In this document: one piece after another, positions 1-8,776 of the stretch
Numbering within the stretch: the stretch's first letter is position 1
Layout: each line of letters starts with the position of its first letter
Source: Truepera sp.
GTDB taxonomy: Bacteria > Deinococcota > Deinococci > Deinococcales > Trueperaceae
Assembly: GCA_018333775.1 (NCBI GenBank)
Contig: JAGXSO010000093.1
Location: forward strand, 1-19,826
Direction of reading: 5' to 3'
DNA: 19,826 nt
The notes under the pieces: model-generated
What the model saw: only the letters and a program-made list of their open reading frames with translations
Told to the model about the DNA's origin: nothing
Databases searched by the model: none
Position numbers and translations under genes: made by a program

Positions 1-137
1 AGATTGCTTCCCCTTCGGCTTTGCCTCAGGGTCGCAATGACAGCGTGCGTAAGGTGAGTAAAGTAAGTTAGCGGATTTCGATCGACAAGGGTGACGATAA
101 AGGAGCGCCCCTACCAAGCTGAAAGTACCGCTGACAG
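1..137. repeat. Non-coding 3' flank of glcF with dispersed-repeat-like sequence
   Basis: No credible gene is visible. The first 45 bases (agattgcttccccttcggct then ...gggtcgcaatgaca) look like the 'ATTGCTTC...TCGCAATGACA' type of dispersed intergenic repeat known from many bacterial genomes; that attribution is from memory, not a search. Bases 107-116 read gcgcccctac, a word that recurs in inverted form near 5825. Just after the glcF stop (minus strand) AGCTG...CAGCT is a weak inverted repeat, but no T-run follows, so an intrinsic terminator is not clear. Confidence 0.35.
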
Positions 138-1406
138 CTATTTCGAGGAGCGGTGATAGGCCCGCTCGAGCACTTCCACGGTGTGCCAGATGGGCAAGGG
201 TTGGCCGAGCGCCCGAAGGTGCGTTTGTAGCTGCATCAGGCAGCCGATGTTGCCGCTCGCGACGGCCTCGGCGCCGGTGGCGAGGACGTTGCGGGCCTTG
301 CGCGCGCCGAGTTCTTCAGCGACCGCGGGCTTTTCGATGTTGTAGGTCCCGGCCGAACCGCAGCACAGCTCCCACTCGGAGGGCTCGAGCAGCTCGAGGT
401 TGGGGATTTGTGTAAGCAGCGCGCGCGGGGCAGTGCGAACGCCCTGGGCATGGGCCAGGTGACAGGCGTCATGATAGGCAAGCTTGAGGGGCGCCTCGAA
501 GCCCGGCGGCGGCTTCAGGCCGAGGTCGTAGAGGAAGACGCTGACGTCGGTGACCTTGGCGGCGAACGCCTTCGCGTGGGCTTCTTCCCGCTCGCTTTTG
601 AAAAGGAGTGGGTACTCCTTCATCCCCGAGCCGCAGCCCGCAGCGTTGGAGACGATCGCGTCCACCTCGCCTAGCTTGAAGGCCGCGAGGTTGCGCCGCG
701 CGAAAGCCTTGGCGCGCTCCGCCTCGCCGACGTGCATCGCCAGCGCGCCGCAACAGCCCCGTTCCGGCGGCAACACCACCTCGACACCGTTTTCGCTCAG
801 AACCTGAAGCGTCGCCCAGTTGATGCCGGGGGCGAGCACCTGTTGAGCGCAGCCAGTAAGGAGCGCGACGCGGGCGCGGCGCTCCCCTTTGGCCGGATAG
901 AGCTTCGGCAGCGGCGGAGCTTGGGGGAGGGTGGTGGGCAAAAGCTCGAGCATTGCCCCGAAGCCCCTCGGCAAGAAGCGCTTAAAAGGCCGCCCGAACC
1001 GCCCCAGGGTGGCTGCTAGGCGAAAGCGCCACGGGTAGGGCAAGGTCGCCATCACCGCCAGGCGCTCGAGCCGGCTTAGGGGCGCCCGCTTGCGCTTGGG
1101 CTCGCTCCAGGCGCGGAAGGGCGTGATCAGCTCGCCGTATTCGACCCCCGACGGGCAGGCCGTGACGCAGGCTAAGCAGCCTAGGCAGTTGTCGAGATAG
1201 GGGGTGATCTCGTCTAGCGCGAGGTTCCCTTCCAGGACCTCTTTCATCAAAAAGATGCGCCCGCGCGGCGAGTCCATCTCCTGGCCCAGCACCACGTAGG
1301 TCGGGCAGGTAGGGAGGCAAAAGCCGCAGTGGACGCAAGCCTCGATGGCGTGGGCCATCTCTTCGGCTTGGGGGACGAGGTCTTCGAGTTTGATGGTGTG
1401 TTGCAT
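138..1406 (-). CDS. glcF: Glycolate oxidase iron-sulfur subunit GlcF
   Basis: The 422-residue product is the electron-transfer subunit of glycolate dehydrogenase (GlcDEF), which oxidises glycolate to glyoxylate at the cytoplasmic membrane. Two [4Fe-4S] ferredoxin-type motifs are visible: C24-x2-C27-x2-C30-x3-C34 ([12 protein letters not shown]) and C74-x2-C77-x2-C80-x3-C84 ([12 protein letters not shown]). Two cysteine-rich CCG modules follow, with CCG at about 218-220 and 348-350 and a CH pair near 315. This is the usual order for GlcF, and the length is close to that of the E. coli protein (about 407). It is the last gene of aceB-glcD-glcE-glcF. The ATG has only a weak ribosome-binding site, and 161 bases of repeat-rich spacer separate it from glcE, so its expression may be partly uncoupled. 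Family assignment is very secure. Confidence 0.95.
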   Translation of the reverse strand: MQHTIKLEDLVPQAEEMAHAIEACVHCGFCLPTCPTYVVLGQEMDSPRGRIFLMKEVLEGNLALDEITPYLDNCLGCLACVTACPSGVEYGELITPFRAWSEPKRKRAPLSRLERLAVMATLPYPWRFRLAATLGRFGRPFKRFLPRGFGAMLELLPTTLPQAPPLPKLYPAKGERRARVALLTGCAQQVLAPGINWATLQVLSENGVEVVLPPERGCCGALAMHVGEAERAKAFARRNLAAFKLGEVDAIVSNAAGCGSGMKEYPLLFKSEREEAHAKAFAAKVTDVSVFLYDLGLKPPPGFEAPLKLAYHDACHLAHAQGVRTAPRALLTQIPNLELLEPSEWELCCGSAGTYNIEKPAVAEELGARKARNVLATGAEAVASGNIGCLMQLQTHLRALGQPLPIWHTVEVLERAYHRSSK

Positions 1407-1567
1407 AGGGTAGCATCCAGGAGTCAGGAGTCGAAGTCCAGAAGGGGTGGGGCGTTGAAGGTGATCAGTCGGTCAGGCTATCAGGTGGTCAGGCTATCAG
1501 GTGGTCAGGCTGTTAGGCCTTCACTCCTTGTTGGCTGACAGCCTGAGAGGCTGAAAGCCTGAGCGCC
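1407..1567. repeat. Three 16-bp tandem repeats plus inverted repeat between glcE and glcF
   Basis: On the plus strand ggtcaggctatcaggt occurs at 1471-1486 and again exactly at 1487-1502, followed by a degenerate third copy at 1503-1518. An inverted repeat follows: CAGGCTGTTAG (1506-1516) pairs with CTGACAGCCTG (1535-1545) with one G-T mismatch and an 18-base loop. The rest of the spacer is variations on cagcctga/ctgaaagc. It lies inside the glc transcription unit, so the RNA could fold; whether that terminates or stabilises the transcript is unknown. Confidence 0.7.
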
Positions 1568-2644
1568 TCAATACGCTGGAAACCTCCCTTCCGGGTCGAG
1601 CGTGGTCTTGATCCGCCGCAACAGCCTGTCTCCCATGAGCCGACCGATTCGCAGCCGTTCGGGCGGACCTCTAAGAACCAGCCCTGAGAGCTCGAGCCCG
1701 CTAAGGAGCGCATCAAACTCGCTCACCTCGTTCGGCCACGCCACCCAGGCGAGGTTCCCGGCGACGCTGTAGCGGCGCTCGGCGCCAGCGCGCTCGAGCT
1801 GTTCGTCAAGGGGCAACAGGCGTTTGGGCGTGAGCGGCACTTTGACCAGCAGCCGATCTGCGGGCACCCAGCGAAATTCGCGCAGCGTCTCCCAAAAAGA
1901 CGCTTCAGCCTCCTCTGCTAGCGTTTCGCCGGAGCGCTCAAGGAAGGTTTCTAGGCGCTTTATGCGCGGCGGTAACGCCTCTGAGAGGCCGCCGATGCGC
2001 ACGCACAGGGTGCCAGGCGGCTCGAGCTCGAGCGCTTCCAAGTCGAAAGGCGCCTTGGCAAGACGGACTGTGGCCGCGAGTGCGTCAGTAAACTTATCGA
2101 AGGCTAGCTGCAGCGTCGTGTAGGCTTTGGGGCTGGGGAAGACCTTGAAGCTCAGCTCGACGAGCACTCCTAAGCGTCCTATGCTGCCCACCATCAATTT
2201 GGGGAGGTCGAAGCCGGCGGCGTTCTTGACGACCTTGCCGCCACCCCGCACGAGCTGGCCCTTGCCGTCTATAAAGCGAACACCCACAATAAAGTCGCGC
2301 ACGCCGCCGTAGCGCTGACGGCCAGGGCCGCTGAGACCGCTGGCGACCGTCCCGCCGAGCGTTGCGCCGGCCTTGACGAAAGGAGGGTCGAAGGGGAGAG
2401 ACTGGCCGTTTTCAGCCAGCATCGCCTCGACCTCGGCAAGCTTGGTTCCCGCCAGCGCGGTGAAGGTGAATTCGCCGGGGTCGTACTCGAGCACCCCGGT
2501 CAGGCCCGAGAGATCGAGTATCGCTGCTCCGTTGCTCGCTGCCGAAAGGGCCGGTTTGGTGCCGCCGCCGCGAGGGAGGAGGCTGGTGCTCGTACGCACC
2601 GCTTCTTGCACGGCCCCGATGCTGTCGACGAGGTGCGGCGCCAC
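1568..2644 (-). CDS. glcE: Glycolate oxidase FAD-binding subunit GlcE
   Basis: The 358-residue protein is the second FAD-binding (PCMH/FAD_binding_4) subunit of the GlcDEF glycolate dehydrogenase. Visible signatures are LPRGGGTK (23-30, pyrophosphate-binding loop), GATLGGTVASGLSGPGR with RYGGVRDFIVG (93-121), and GGKVVKNAAGFDLPKL followed by GSIGRLG (135-159), all typical of GlcE rather than GlcD. The length fits the family (about 350). The start is a GTG 13 bases after the glcD stop, with a GAGGGA ribosome-binding sequence about 10 bases upstream. The close spacing implies co-transcription and probably coupled translation with glcD. No damage is seen. Confidence 0.93.
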   Translation of the reverse strand: MAPHLVDSIGAVQEAVRTSTSLLPRGGGTKPALSAASNGAAILDLSGLTGVLEYDPGEFTFTALAGTKLAEVEAMLAENGQSLPFDPPFVKAGATLGGTVASGLSGPGRQRYGGVRDFIVGVRFIDGKGQLVRGGGKVVKNAAGFDLPKLMVGSIGRLGVLVELSFKVFPSPKAYTTLQLAFDKFTDALAATVRLAKAPFDLEALELEPPGTLCVRIGGLSEALPPRIKRLETFLERSGETLAEEAEASFWETLREFRWVPADRLLVKVPLTPKRLLPLDEQLERAGAERRYSVAGNLAWVAWPNEVSEFDALLSGLELSGLVLRGPPERLRIGRLMGDRLLRRIKTTLDPEGRFPAY

Positions 2645-2657
2645 GGCAGCTATTCCC

Positions 2658-4106
2658 TCACTCTCTTACGATCACGCCCGCACGCTCAAGGGGGTGCGGG
2701 CCGTGGTGCAGGTGCGAGGGCGCTTCGCCGCCGGGGAACATCTTGCCGGGGTTGGAGAGCTCCTTGGGATCGATGGCTCTGCGCAGCGCTTTCATCACCT
2801 CGAGGTCGGTTTCACCAAACATCTCCGGCAGATAGTCGCGCTTCTCCATCCCCACGCCGTGTTCGCCGGTAATCGAACCGCCCAGGCGCACGCAGAGTTT
2901 GAGGAGTTCCCCGGCGAGCGCTTCGGCGCGCTCCAAGGCCCCTGGTTCGCGCCCGTTGAAGAGGATCAAGGGGTGCAAATTACCGTCGCCGGCATGAAAG
3001 ACGTTCGCTACCCGAATCCCGTAGGCGGCGCTTAAGCGTTCGATTTCCCGCAGCGCCTCGCCCAGGCGGCCGCGCGGCACCACGCCGTCCTGCACGATGT
3101 AATCGGGCGAGAGCCGACCGACCGCCGAAAAGGCGCTCTTGCGGCCTTTCCAGATGAGCGCGCGCTCGTCCATGATTTTGGCGACCCTCACCTTGTAAGC
3201 TCCGGAAGCCCTGATCACCTCATCGAGCTGGACGAATTCGGCTTCGACCGCCTCGCGCTCGCCTTCGAGCTCGACGATCAGAAGCGCCTTGGCGCCTTGC
3301 GGGTAACCCGCCTTGACCGCTGCTTCCGCCGCTTGAATGGCGAGGTGATCCATGATCTCCATCGCGCCAGGCAACAGCCCGAGCGAGATCACCTGCGCCA
3401 CCGCGTTGCCCGCCTTCTCGAGACTGTCGTAAGCGGCCAGTACCGTCTTGTAGACCTCAGGGATGGGCAAGAGGCGCAGGGTGATCTCGAGCGCCACGCC
3501 GAAAAGCCCTTCGTTCCCGCAGTAGAAGCCCGCTAAGTCGGGGCCAACCACCTCCAGGCTCTCGCCTCCCAGCTCGACGACCTCACCATCGGGCAGTACG
3601 GCCTTGATGCCAAGCACGTGATTGGCCGTCATACCGTACTTGAGGCAGTGGGCCCCGCCCGAATTGAAGGCGATGTTGCCGCCGATGGTGCAGATCGGCT
3701 GGCTCGAGGGATCGGGGGCGTAGTAAAGCCCGTGTTGGAGAGCGGCTCGAGAAACCTCGAGGTTGATGACCCCCGGCTCGACCACGCACAGTCGCTCGTC
3801 TGGCTCGAGCCGCAGAATCTTGTCGAGGCGGTTCATGGCGATGACCACCCCGCCTGCCACCGGCATCGAACCGCCTGACAGGCTGGTGCCGCTGCCTCGT
3901 GCCAGAAAGGGGACGCCTTCGCGGTAGCAAAGGCGCACCGTTTCGATCACTTCCTCTTGCGTCTCGGGCAACACCACCGCCAAGGGACGGGTGCGAAAGG
4001 CGGTGAGCCCGTCGGACTCATACGGCGCGAGTTGCGCGGGCCGGGTCAGTAATCGCTCCGGCGGGTAGCGCGTACCGAGCGCATCGAGTAAAGCTTTGGC
4101 CGGCAT
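2658..4106 (-). CDS. glcD: Glycolate oxidase catalytic subunit GlcD (FAD-linked)
   Basis: The 482-residue protein is the main FAD-containing subunit that oxidises glycolate, and probably D-lactate to some extent, to the 2-oxo acid. The FAD-binding PCMH domain spans about 35-215, with [20 protein letters not shown] (67-86), the [20 protein letters not shown] region (139-158) and [14 protein letters not shown] (197-210). The FAD-oxidase C-terminal domain carries [12 protein letters not shown] (368-379) and [10 protein letters not shown] (413-422), which hold the conserved catalytic His residues of the family. The ATG is preceded by a strong AAGGAGG. It is 97 bases downstream of aceB and 13 bases before glcE. 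The aceB-glcD spacer contains AATATAG twice (minus strand), but no convincing -35 was found. D-lactate dehydrogenase-type activity is the main alternative; the GlcE and GlcF neighbours argue for glycolate. Confidence 0.94.
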   Translation of the reverse strand: MPAKALLDALGTRYPPERLLTRPAQLAPYESDGLTAFRTRPLAVVLPETQEEVIETVRLCYREGVPFLARGSGTSLSGGSMPVAGGVVIAMNRLDKILRLEPDERLCVVEPGVINLEVSRAALQHGLYYAPDPSSQPICTIGGNIAFNSGGAHCLKYGMTANHVLGIKAVLPDGEVVELGGESLEVVGPDLAGFYCGNEGLFGVALEITLRLLPIPEVYKTVLAAYDSLEKAGNAVAQVISLGLLPGAMEIMDHLAIQAAEAAVKAGYPQGAKALLIVELEGEREAVEAEFVQLDEVIRASGAYKVRVAKIMDERALIWKGRKSAFSAVGRLSPDYIVQDGVVPRGRLGEALREIERLSAAYGIRVANVFHAGDGNLHPLILFNGREPGALERAEALAGELLKLCVRLGGSITGEHGVGMEKRDYLPEMFGETDLEVMKALRRAIDPKELSNPGKMFPGGEAPSHLHHGPHPLERAGVIVRE

Positions 4107-4203
4107 AGCTAAGCCTCCTTGGCGACTATATTGCTATATTAACAGGCTGACCGGCGAAGCAGAGGCGTGAGAAGAGGCCGCGCAGCCATTCCCACTTGCT
4201 TTT

Positions 4204-5772
4204 TCAGCAATCGATCCGCTCGTAAGCCAGGAGCGTCAGGAACTCGACGAAGCCCTCTGAAAGCACCAGTTCGTCGAGGAGCGCCCTCGCTTCGTCTAAA
4301 CGCCCGCCCCCTTCAAGCTTGCCCAGCTCGTCGTCGCGCAGCTCTTGATAGAGTTCAGCCGTGACGGTGCGGCCGTCGTCTAACGTGGCTTTATTCTTGA
4401 TCCACTGCCACAGCTGCGCCCTGGAAATTTCTGCCGTAGCGGTATCTTCCATCAGGTTGAAGATCGCCACCGCGCCCGTGCCTAACAGCCAGGCGTTAAG
4501 ATACTGCAAGGCCACGCTGATATTGTTGCGCACACCCGCTTCAGTGATGGTGCTCCCTGGAATATTGGGGTTGATCAGATCCTTGCCCTTAACTTGAACC
4601 GCTTCACGGAGCCGCTCTTTTTGGTGTGGCCTAGCGCCTAACACCTTGTCGAAACACTCCATAGCGACCGGGACCAGATCGGGGTGCGCCACCCAGGTGC
4701 CATCGAAACCGTCCCCCGCTTCGCGGTTTTTGTCCTCGCGAACCTTCTTGAGCGCCCGTTCGGTGACTTCGGGGTCGCGGCGGTTAGGGATAAAGGCAGC
4801 CATGCCGCCGATCGCATGGGCGCCGCGCTGGTGGCAGGTTTTGACGAGCAGGTCCGTATAGGCGCGCATAAAGGGCACCGTCATGGTGACCTGGGCCCGG
4901 TCCGGCATGATGTACGCGCTATGCTCGCGAAAGCGCTTGATGATGCTGAAGATATAGTCCCAGCGTCCGGCGTTAAGACCTGCCGCGTGATCACGCAGCT
5001 CATAGAGGATTTCGTCCATTTCGAAGGCGGCTAAAATGGTTTCGATCAAGACGGTCGCCTTGATGGCGCTGCGGGCGATGCCGAGCTCGTCCTGAGTGAA
5101 ATTGAAGACGTCGTTCCACAGCCGTGCCTCTAAGTGGCTCTCGAGCTTGGGCAGGTAAAAATAGGGACCGCTGCCGCGAGCCAGCAGCTCTTGGGCGTTA
5201 TGGAACATATAGAGGCCGAAATCGAAGAGGCTGGCCGAGACCTTTTCGCCGTCTATGAGGAGGTTTTTCTCTTCGAGGTGCCATCCGCGCGGGCGGATCA
5301 GCAGCGTGGCGATTTTGTCTCGCAGTTCATAAAGGCGACCGTCGGGGCTCTCGAAACGGAGCGTGCGCCGCACCGCGTCGCGGGCGTTGATCTGTCCCTG
5401 GATCACGTTGTCCCAGGTGGGGGTGAGGGCGTCTTCGAAGTCGGCCATGAACATTTTGGCGCCCGAGTTGAGGGCGTTGATCATCATCTTGCGTTCGACG
5501 GGACCGGTGATCTCGACGCGGCGATCTTGTAAGTCGTCGGGGATAGGCGCGACTTTCCAGTTGCCTTCACGCACCCCCTTCGTTGCCGCGAGAAAGTCGG
5601 GAAAGGTGCCGGCTGAAATTGCCCTTTGTCGTTCCTGACGACGCTTAAGCAACTCGCTACGGCGGCTGTTGAAAGTGCGGTGCAGCTTGGCGACGAGCTC
5701 GAGCGCTTCCGGTGTCAAGATCTCCTGGTAATCGGGATTAAGGTCTTTAGTAATGCGGATGCCGGTATCCAT
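4204..5772 (-). CDS. aceB: Malate synthase (A type)
   Basis: The enzyme condenses glyoxylate with acetyl-CoA to give malate and CoA. The malate synthase signature [19 protein letters not shown] is at about 261-279, and [14 protein letters not shown] at 158-171 carries the active-site Arg region. [16 protein letters not shown] (108-123) and [20 protein letters not shown] near 405 are also typical of the family. The length (about 522) matches the A isoform, not the about 720-residue G isoform that accompanies glc genes in E. coli. Two ATGs are in tandem at 5775 and 5772; AGGAGG is 2 bases from the first but 5 from the second, so 5772 is chosen. It heads the operon with glcDEF, consuming the glyoxylate they make. 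Numbering here counts from the upstream Met. No isocitrate lyase gene lies nearby. Confidence 0.96.
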   Translation of the reverse strand: MDTGIRITKDLNPDYQEILTPEALELVAKLHRTFNSRRSELLKRRQERQRAISAGTFPDFLAATKGVREGNWKVAPIPDDLQDRRVEITGPVERKMMINALNSGAKMFMADFEDALTPTWDNVIQGQINARDAVRRTLRFESPDGRLYELRDKIATLLIRPRGWHLEEKNLLIDGEKVSASLFDFGLYMFHNAQELLARGSGPYFYLPKLESHLEARLWNDVFNFTQDELGIARSAIKATVLIETILAAFEMDEILYELRDHAAGLNAGRWDYIFSIIKRFREHSAYIMPDRAQVTMTVPFMRAYTDLLVKTCHQRGAHAIGGMAAFIPNRRDPEVTERALKKVREDKNREAGDGFDGTWVAHPDLVPVAMECFDKVLGARPHQKERLREAVQVKGKDLINPNIPGSTITEAGVRNNISVALQYLNAWLLGTGAVAIFNLMEDTATAEISRAQLWQWIKNKATLDDGRTVTAELYQELRDDELGKLEGGGRLDEARALLDELVLSEGFVEFLTLLAYERIDC

Positions 5773-5790
5773 CATGTCCTCCTACGAAAA

Positions 5791-5849
5791 TAAGCCATTA
5801 GCTGTTAGCCATTAGCCGTTAGCGTAGGGGCGACCCCACGTGGTCGCCC
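5791..5849. repeat. Short degenerate repeats and 8-bp hairpin in the aceB leader
   Basis: Bases 5795-5823 are overlapping variants of ccattagc/gttagcc. Next to them GGGCGACC (5828-5835) pairs with GGTCGCCC (5842-5849) across a 6-base loop, and the flank gtaggggcgacc is a common dispersed-repeat word. The predicted aceB transcript starts near 5946, so this hairpin would be in its 5' leader. A regulatory role is only possible, not shown. Confidence 0.6.
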
Positions 5850-5952
5850 GATTTTCATGCCTGGTGATGGACGATAGCGCGTGGCCACTTGCTAACGACG
5901 GAGGCCGTTCGTCGGAACCTGGAGCGAAACCGTTTTCCTCTGCTCACGCTTC

Positions 5953-5981
5953 ATGATACGAAACCTTTGAAGTATTGTCAA
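5953..5981 (-). promoter_or_regulatory. Sigma-70-type promoter for aceB-glcDEF
   Basis: On the minus strand TTGACA (5976-5981) is followed after exactly 17 bases by TATCAT (5953-5958). The -35 is a perfect consensus match and the -10 matches 4 of 6. Transcription would start near 5946, giving a leader of about 170 bases before aceB. The IclR-family gene is divergent, so this is the natural target of that regulator. Confidence 0.75.
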
Positions 5982-5986
5982 CTGAC

Positions 5987-5998
5987 GAAAGGGGTTTC
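5987..5998. promoter_or_regulatory. Candidate IclR-family operator GAAA-N4-TTTC
   Basis: GAAAGGGGTTTC is an inverted repeat with four central G residues, immediately upstream of the aceB -35 and between the two divergent promoters. A related half-site, CGAAACCTTTG (5959-5969), lies inside the aceB -10/-35 spacer. IclR-family operators are often A/T-rich palindromes in divergent intergenic regions. The assignment rests on position and symmetry only. Confidence 0.4.
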
Positions 5999-6026
5999 TG
6001 CTCTATGAAAATTAAGTGAGATGAGC

Positions 6027-6032
6027 TAGACT
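6027..6032 (+). promoter_or_regulatory. -10 box (TAGACT) of a probably leaderless regulator transcript
   Basis: TAGACT fits the TANNNT pattern and ends 7 bases before the ATG at 6040. No ribosome-binding sequence is present between them. In Deinococcus and Thermus relatives such boxes directly upstream of start codons are common for leaderless mRNAs. No good -35 is seen. Confidence 0.5.
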
Positions 6033-6039
6033 ACAAGTC

Positions 6040-6843
6040 ATGGCGCGTAACAGGTCTCCTAAACGTGGTCGGGCCCGCCCGCGAGAGCAGGTCGAGCGCA
6101 TCCGCGCCTTGGACCGTGGGCTCGTGGTGCTCGAGCGGCTGGCTAGCTCTCCGAATCTGTCGCTCACCGAACTCGCCAACCAGGTGGGGCTCGCCTACAG
6201 CACCGCGCACCGCATCCTCGAAACCCTGCGGCAGCGCGCCTTTGTCGATCGGTCGGACGAAACGGGTCGCTACAGCGTCGGCGTTCGGGCGTTTGAAGTA
6301 GGAACCGGCTACCTCGCCAAAGGGCAACTCCCCGAAGCGGCCCATGAGCCGATGAAAAGGCTCGTCGAAGAGCTGAACGAAACCGTCAACCTAGCGGTGC
6401 GGGGCGGCCGTGAGGCCATCTATATCCATCAGGTCGAGGGGCAGCAAAAGGTGCGGATGTTTACCCAAATCGGGGCGCGCACACCTTTGCACAGCTCCGG
6501 GGTGGGTAAGGTGTTGCTGGCGTGGCAAAGCCCTGATGAGATTGAAGCGTTCCTACAAGCGCCGCTCACGGCTTATACCGAACATACTCTGACCGCTCCC
6601 CAGTCCATCTTGGCCGAACTTGCGCGCGTCAGGGAGCGCGGTTACGCGCTCGACCTGGAAGAGTTCGAGCCCGGCGTCCGTTGCGTTGCGGCCCCGGTGC
6701 GTGACCGGCACGGTGCGGTGGTGGCGGCGCTGTCGCTTTCGGCGCCCGCCTTGAGGCTGGCAGCCAGCCGTCTCCAGCCGACCGCTAAAAAGATTGTCAC
6801 GACCGGCAAGGAAATTTCTCGCCGCTTGGGCTGGCTCGAGTGA
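6040..6843 (+). CDS. IclR-family transcriptional regulator
   Basis: The 267-residue protein has a basic N-terminal arm (1-22), an IclR-type winged helix-turn-helix at about 24-85 (LSLTELANQVGLAYSTAHRI at 40-59) and an IclR effector-binding domain from about 95 to 262. In the latter, EAIYIHQVEGQQKVRMFTQI and the HSSGVGKVLLA segment are typical of the family. Members are homodimers or tetramers that respond to small carboxylates such as glyoxylate or pyruvate. It is transcribed away from aceB-glcDEF with 264-267 bases between the starts, so it most likely controls that operon and perhaps itself. Whether it represses or activates cannot be told. The start is supported by the TAGACT box just upstream; no Shine-Dalgarno is present. 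Confidence 0.9.
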   Translation: MARNRSPKRGRARPREQVERIRALDRGLVVLERLASSPNLSLTELANQVGLAYSTAHRILETLRQRAFVDRSDETGRYSVGVRAFEVGTGYLAKGQLPEAAHEPMKRLVEELNETVNLAVRGGREAIYIHQVEGQQKVRMFTQIGARTPLHSSGVGKVLLAWQSPDEIEAFLQAPLTAYTEHTLTAPQSILAELARVRERGYALDLEEFEPGVRCVAAPVRDRHGAVVAALSLSAPALRLAASRLQPTAKKIVTTGKEISRRLGWLE

Positions 6844-6847
6844 GGCC

Positions 6848-6958
6848 TTACGGCGCCGCGACGGGCCGTTCGACGATGCTGCTCCGTGCCTGATACGCTT
6901 CGTCAACCTGCTCGAGAGAATAGCCGCGTGGCACCATCTTTTCGGGTCTGAAAAGGCC
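6848..6958 (-). pseudogene. Possible C-terminal remnant of a lost enzyme gene
   Basis: Between the convergent IclR and exporter genes the minus strand has an open stretch of 36 codons ending in TAA, bounded upstream by an in-frame TAG. It reads MVPRGYSLEQVDEAYQAR in the middle, which looks like protein-coding sequence and resembles the C-terminal SLEEVNEAY-type segment of some zinc-dependent or quinone oxidoreductases. There is no ribosome-binding site and no start that makes a domain-sized protein. The family guess is weak; it may simply be chance coding potential. Confidence 0.25.
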
Positions 6959-6979
6959 CTAGGCCGCCAGCGTTATTCG

Positions 6980-8776
6980 CTACCCCCAGCGCGCCGTAGC
7001 CAGATCGGCCTTGAACTGCAACTCGTAGAGGTCGCGGTACAGCCCTCCTTTAGCCATTAACGCCTCGTGCGTCCCTTCCTGGACGATCTTGCCGTTCTCC
7101 AGCACCAGGATGCGGTCGGCCCTCCGCACCGTGCTGAGGCGATGGGCGATAACAAAGGTGGTGCGGCCTTGCATCAGCCGCTCCAGAGCCTCCTGCACCA
7201 GCGCCTCGGATTCGCTGTCGAGTGAACTGGTCGCCTCGTCTAAGATTAAGATGCGCGGGTTTTTCAGCAGCGCCCTGGCGATCGCCACGCGCTGGCGCTG
7301 ACCGCCGCTGAGCTTGATACCGCGCTCGCCGACCAGCGTGTTATACCCCTGGGGGAAGGAGATGATGAAATCGTGCGCGTTGGCCGCCTGGGCGGCTGCC
7401 TCTACCTCTAGATCGGTCGCCTCGGGCCGACCGTAGCGGATATTCTCGCGGATGGTGCCCGAAAAAAGCTGCGTCTCCTGCGGCACGATGCCGATCTGGG
7501 CACGCAGCTCGCGCAGCGGCCAGTCGCGCAGCTCCGCCCCGTCGAGCAGAATGCGCCCCCGGCTGGGATCGTAAAAGCGCGGAATGAGGCTAACGAGCGT
7601 GCTCTTGCCCGCGCCGGACGGCCCCACCAGGGCAATCACCTCGCCGGGACGGGCCAGCAGCGAAACCTCCTTGAGTACGTGCGCGTCGCCACGGTCGCCA
7701 TAGCGGAAGGCCACCGCCTCGAAGCGCACCTCACCCTTGGGATGAGGGGTAACGGGATCGGTAGGCTCAACGAGATCGCTGGTTTCGTCGAGCAGCTCGA
7801 AGATGCGCCGGGTCGCACCCAGCGCTTCTTGAAACTGGCTGTACAGGCCGGTCAGGGTGCCCACTGCCCCCGCCACGAATAAGGTGTAGAGCAAGAAGGT
7901 AACCAGGTTGCCGGGACTCAAGCTGCCGGCGATTACCAGGCGGCCGCCGTACCACAGCACCACGCTAATGGCGCTGAACATGGCCAGGACGATGCCGGCC
8001 ACGAAGACCGCCCGGAACACCGCACGGCGCAGCGCCACCCGGTACGACGCCTGCACCTGGTCGGAATAGCGCTTAAGCTCGAGCGGCTCAGCGGTAAACG
8101 ACTGCACCACCCGCACCCCGACGATGGCCTCCTCGGCACTGGCGTTAGCCTCAGCCACGCGGTCTTGAAAGTCGGTGCTAATGGCCCGCAGCTTGCGCCC
8201 AAAGTACGCCCCTGCCAGCACCGCCACCGGCACCACTGCCAGCATCAGCAGCGTGAGCTGCAAGTTGGTGACAAATAACAGCACCACGCTGCCCAATAAG
8301 AAGACTGCCTGGCTCACGAGCTGCGGCAGCGCTTGCGACACCGCGCCTTGCACCACCGCCACGTCAGAGGTGAGCCGCGAGGTGATCTCGCCGGTCTTGC
8401 GCGTTTCGAAAAAGCGCACCGGCAGCGTCAGCAGGTGGCGATACAGCGCGGTGCGCAGATCTGCTACCACCCCTTCGCCGGCCAGCGCCAGCAGGTAGCT
8501 CCGCAAAAAGTTAAACACCGCCTGGACCAGGAAGATGCCGAGCAAGATCAGCACCACTCGGTCGAGCTGCCCGGTACCGCCAGCTACGAAGGTATCAAAA
8601 AACGCCCCCACGTACTGCGGGAATACCAACCCTAGCGCCGCAGAGATCAACGTGGCCACCATACCGACGGCTAACTGGCGGCGGTAGGCCCCGACAAAGG
8701 CCAACAGGCGGCGGAACTGCCCCAGCTCGAGCGGGGTACGCTCGGCGGGGGAGTTGGTTAACGGTGATCTGCGCAC
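6980..8776 (-). CDS. ABC exporter half-transporter (membrane domain fused to ATPase)
   Basis: This is a full ABC-B type half-transporter that would work as a homodimer to export lipids, drugs or peptides. Counting from a TTG at 8887, a six-helix membrane domain spans about 60-350, with the TGEITSRLTSDV coupling segment at 165-176. The nucleotide-binding domain has Walker A GPSGAGKST (422-430), signature LSGGQ (526-530), Walker B ILILDEA (546-552) and an H-loop IAHR near 584. All ATPase motifs look intact. The open frame extends up to 8887, but its first 35 codons run through an orphan permease tail in another frame and are not a plausible N-terminus. The GTG at 8776 (or 8782) gives about 598-600 residues, the family norm. 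No strong Shine-Dalgarno is present. The substrate cannot be deduced; MsbA-like lipid export is one option. Confidence 0.88.
   Translation of the reverse strand: MRRSPLTNSPAERTPLELGQFRRLLAFVGAYRRQLAVGMVATLISAALGLVFPQYVGAFFDTFVAGGTGQLDRVVLILLGIFLVQAVFNFLRSYLLALAGEGVVADLRTALYRHLLTLPVRFFETRKTGEITSRLTSDVAVVQGAVSQALPQLVSQAVFLLGSVVLLFVTNLQLTLLMLAVVPVAVLAGAYFGRKLRAISTDFQDRVAEANASAEEAIVGVRVVQSFTAEPLELKRYSDQVQASYRVALRRAVFRAVFVAGIVLAMFSAISVVLWYGGRLVIAGSLSPGNLVTFLLYTLFVAGAVGTLTGLYSQFQEALGATRRIFELLDETSDLVEPTDPVTPHPKGEVRFEAVAFRYGDRGDAHVLKEVSLLARPGEVIALVGPSGAGKSTLVSLIPRFYDPSRGRILLDGAELRDWPLRELRAQIGIVPQETQLFSGTIRENIRYGRPEATDLEVEAAAQAANAHDFIISFPQGYNTLVGERGIKLSGGQRQRVAIARALLKNPRILILDEATSSLDSESEALVQEALERLMQGRTTFVIAHRLSTVRRADRILVLENGKIVQEGTHEALMAKGGLYRDLYELQFKADLATARWG

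Noticed and set aside
982..1416. Second minus-strand frame over the start of glcF
   Set aside because: It is a frame-shifted reading of glcF with Arg/Pro-rich composition and no recognisable domain.
1471..1518. Short tandem repeats as a CRISPR array
   Set aside because: The units are 16 bases, directly adjacent with no spacers, and no cas genes are present.
2373..3035. Long plus-strand frame across the glcD/glcE junction
   Set aside because: It lies antisense to two well-supported genes and has no family features.
4125..4135. AATATAG repeats before glcD as a strong internal promoter
   Set aside because: A -10-like TATAGT is present, but no -35 lies at suitable spacing; glcD can be read from the aceB promoter.
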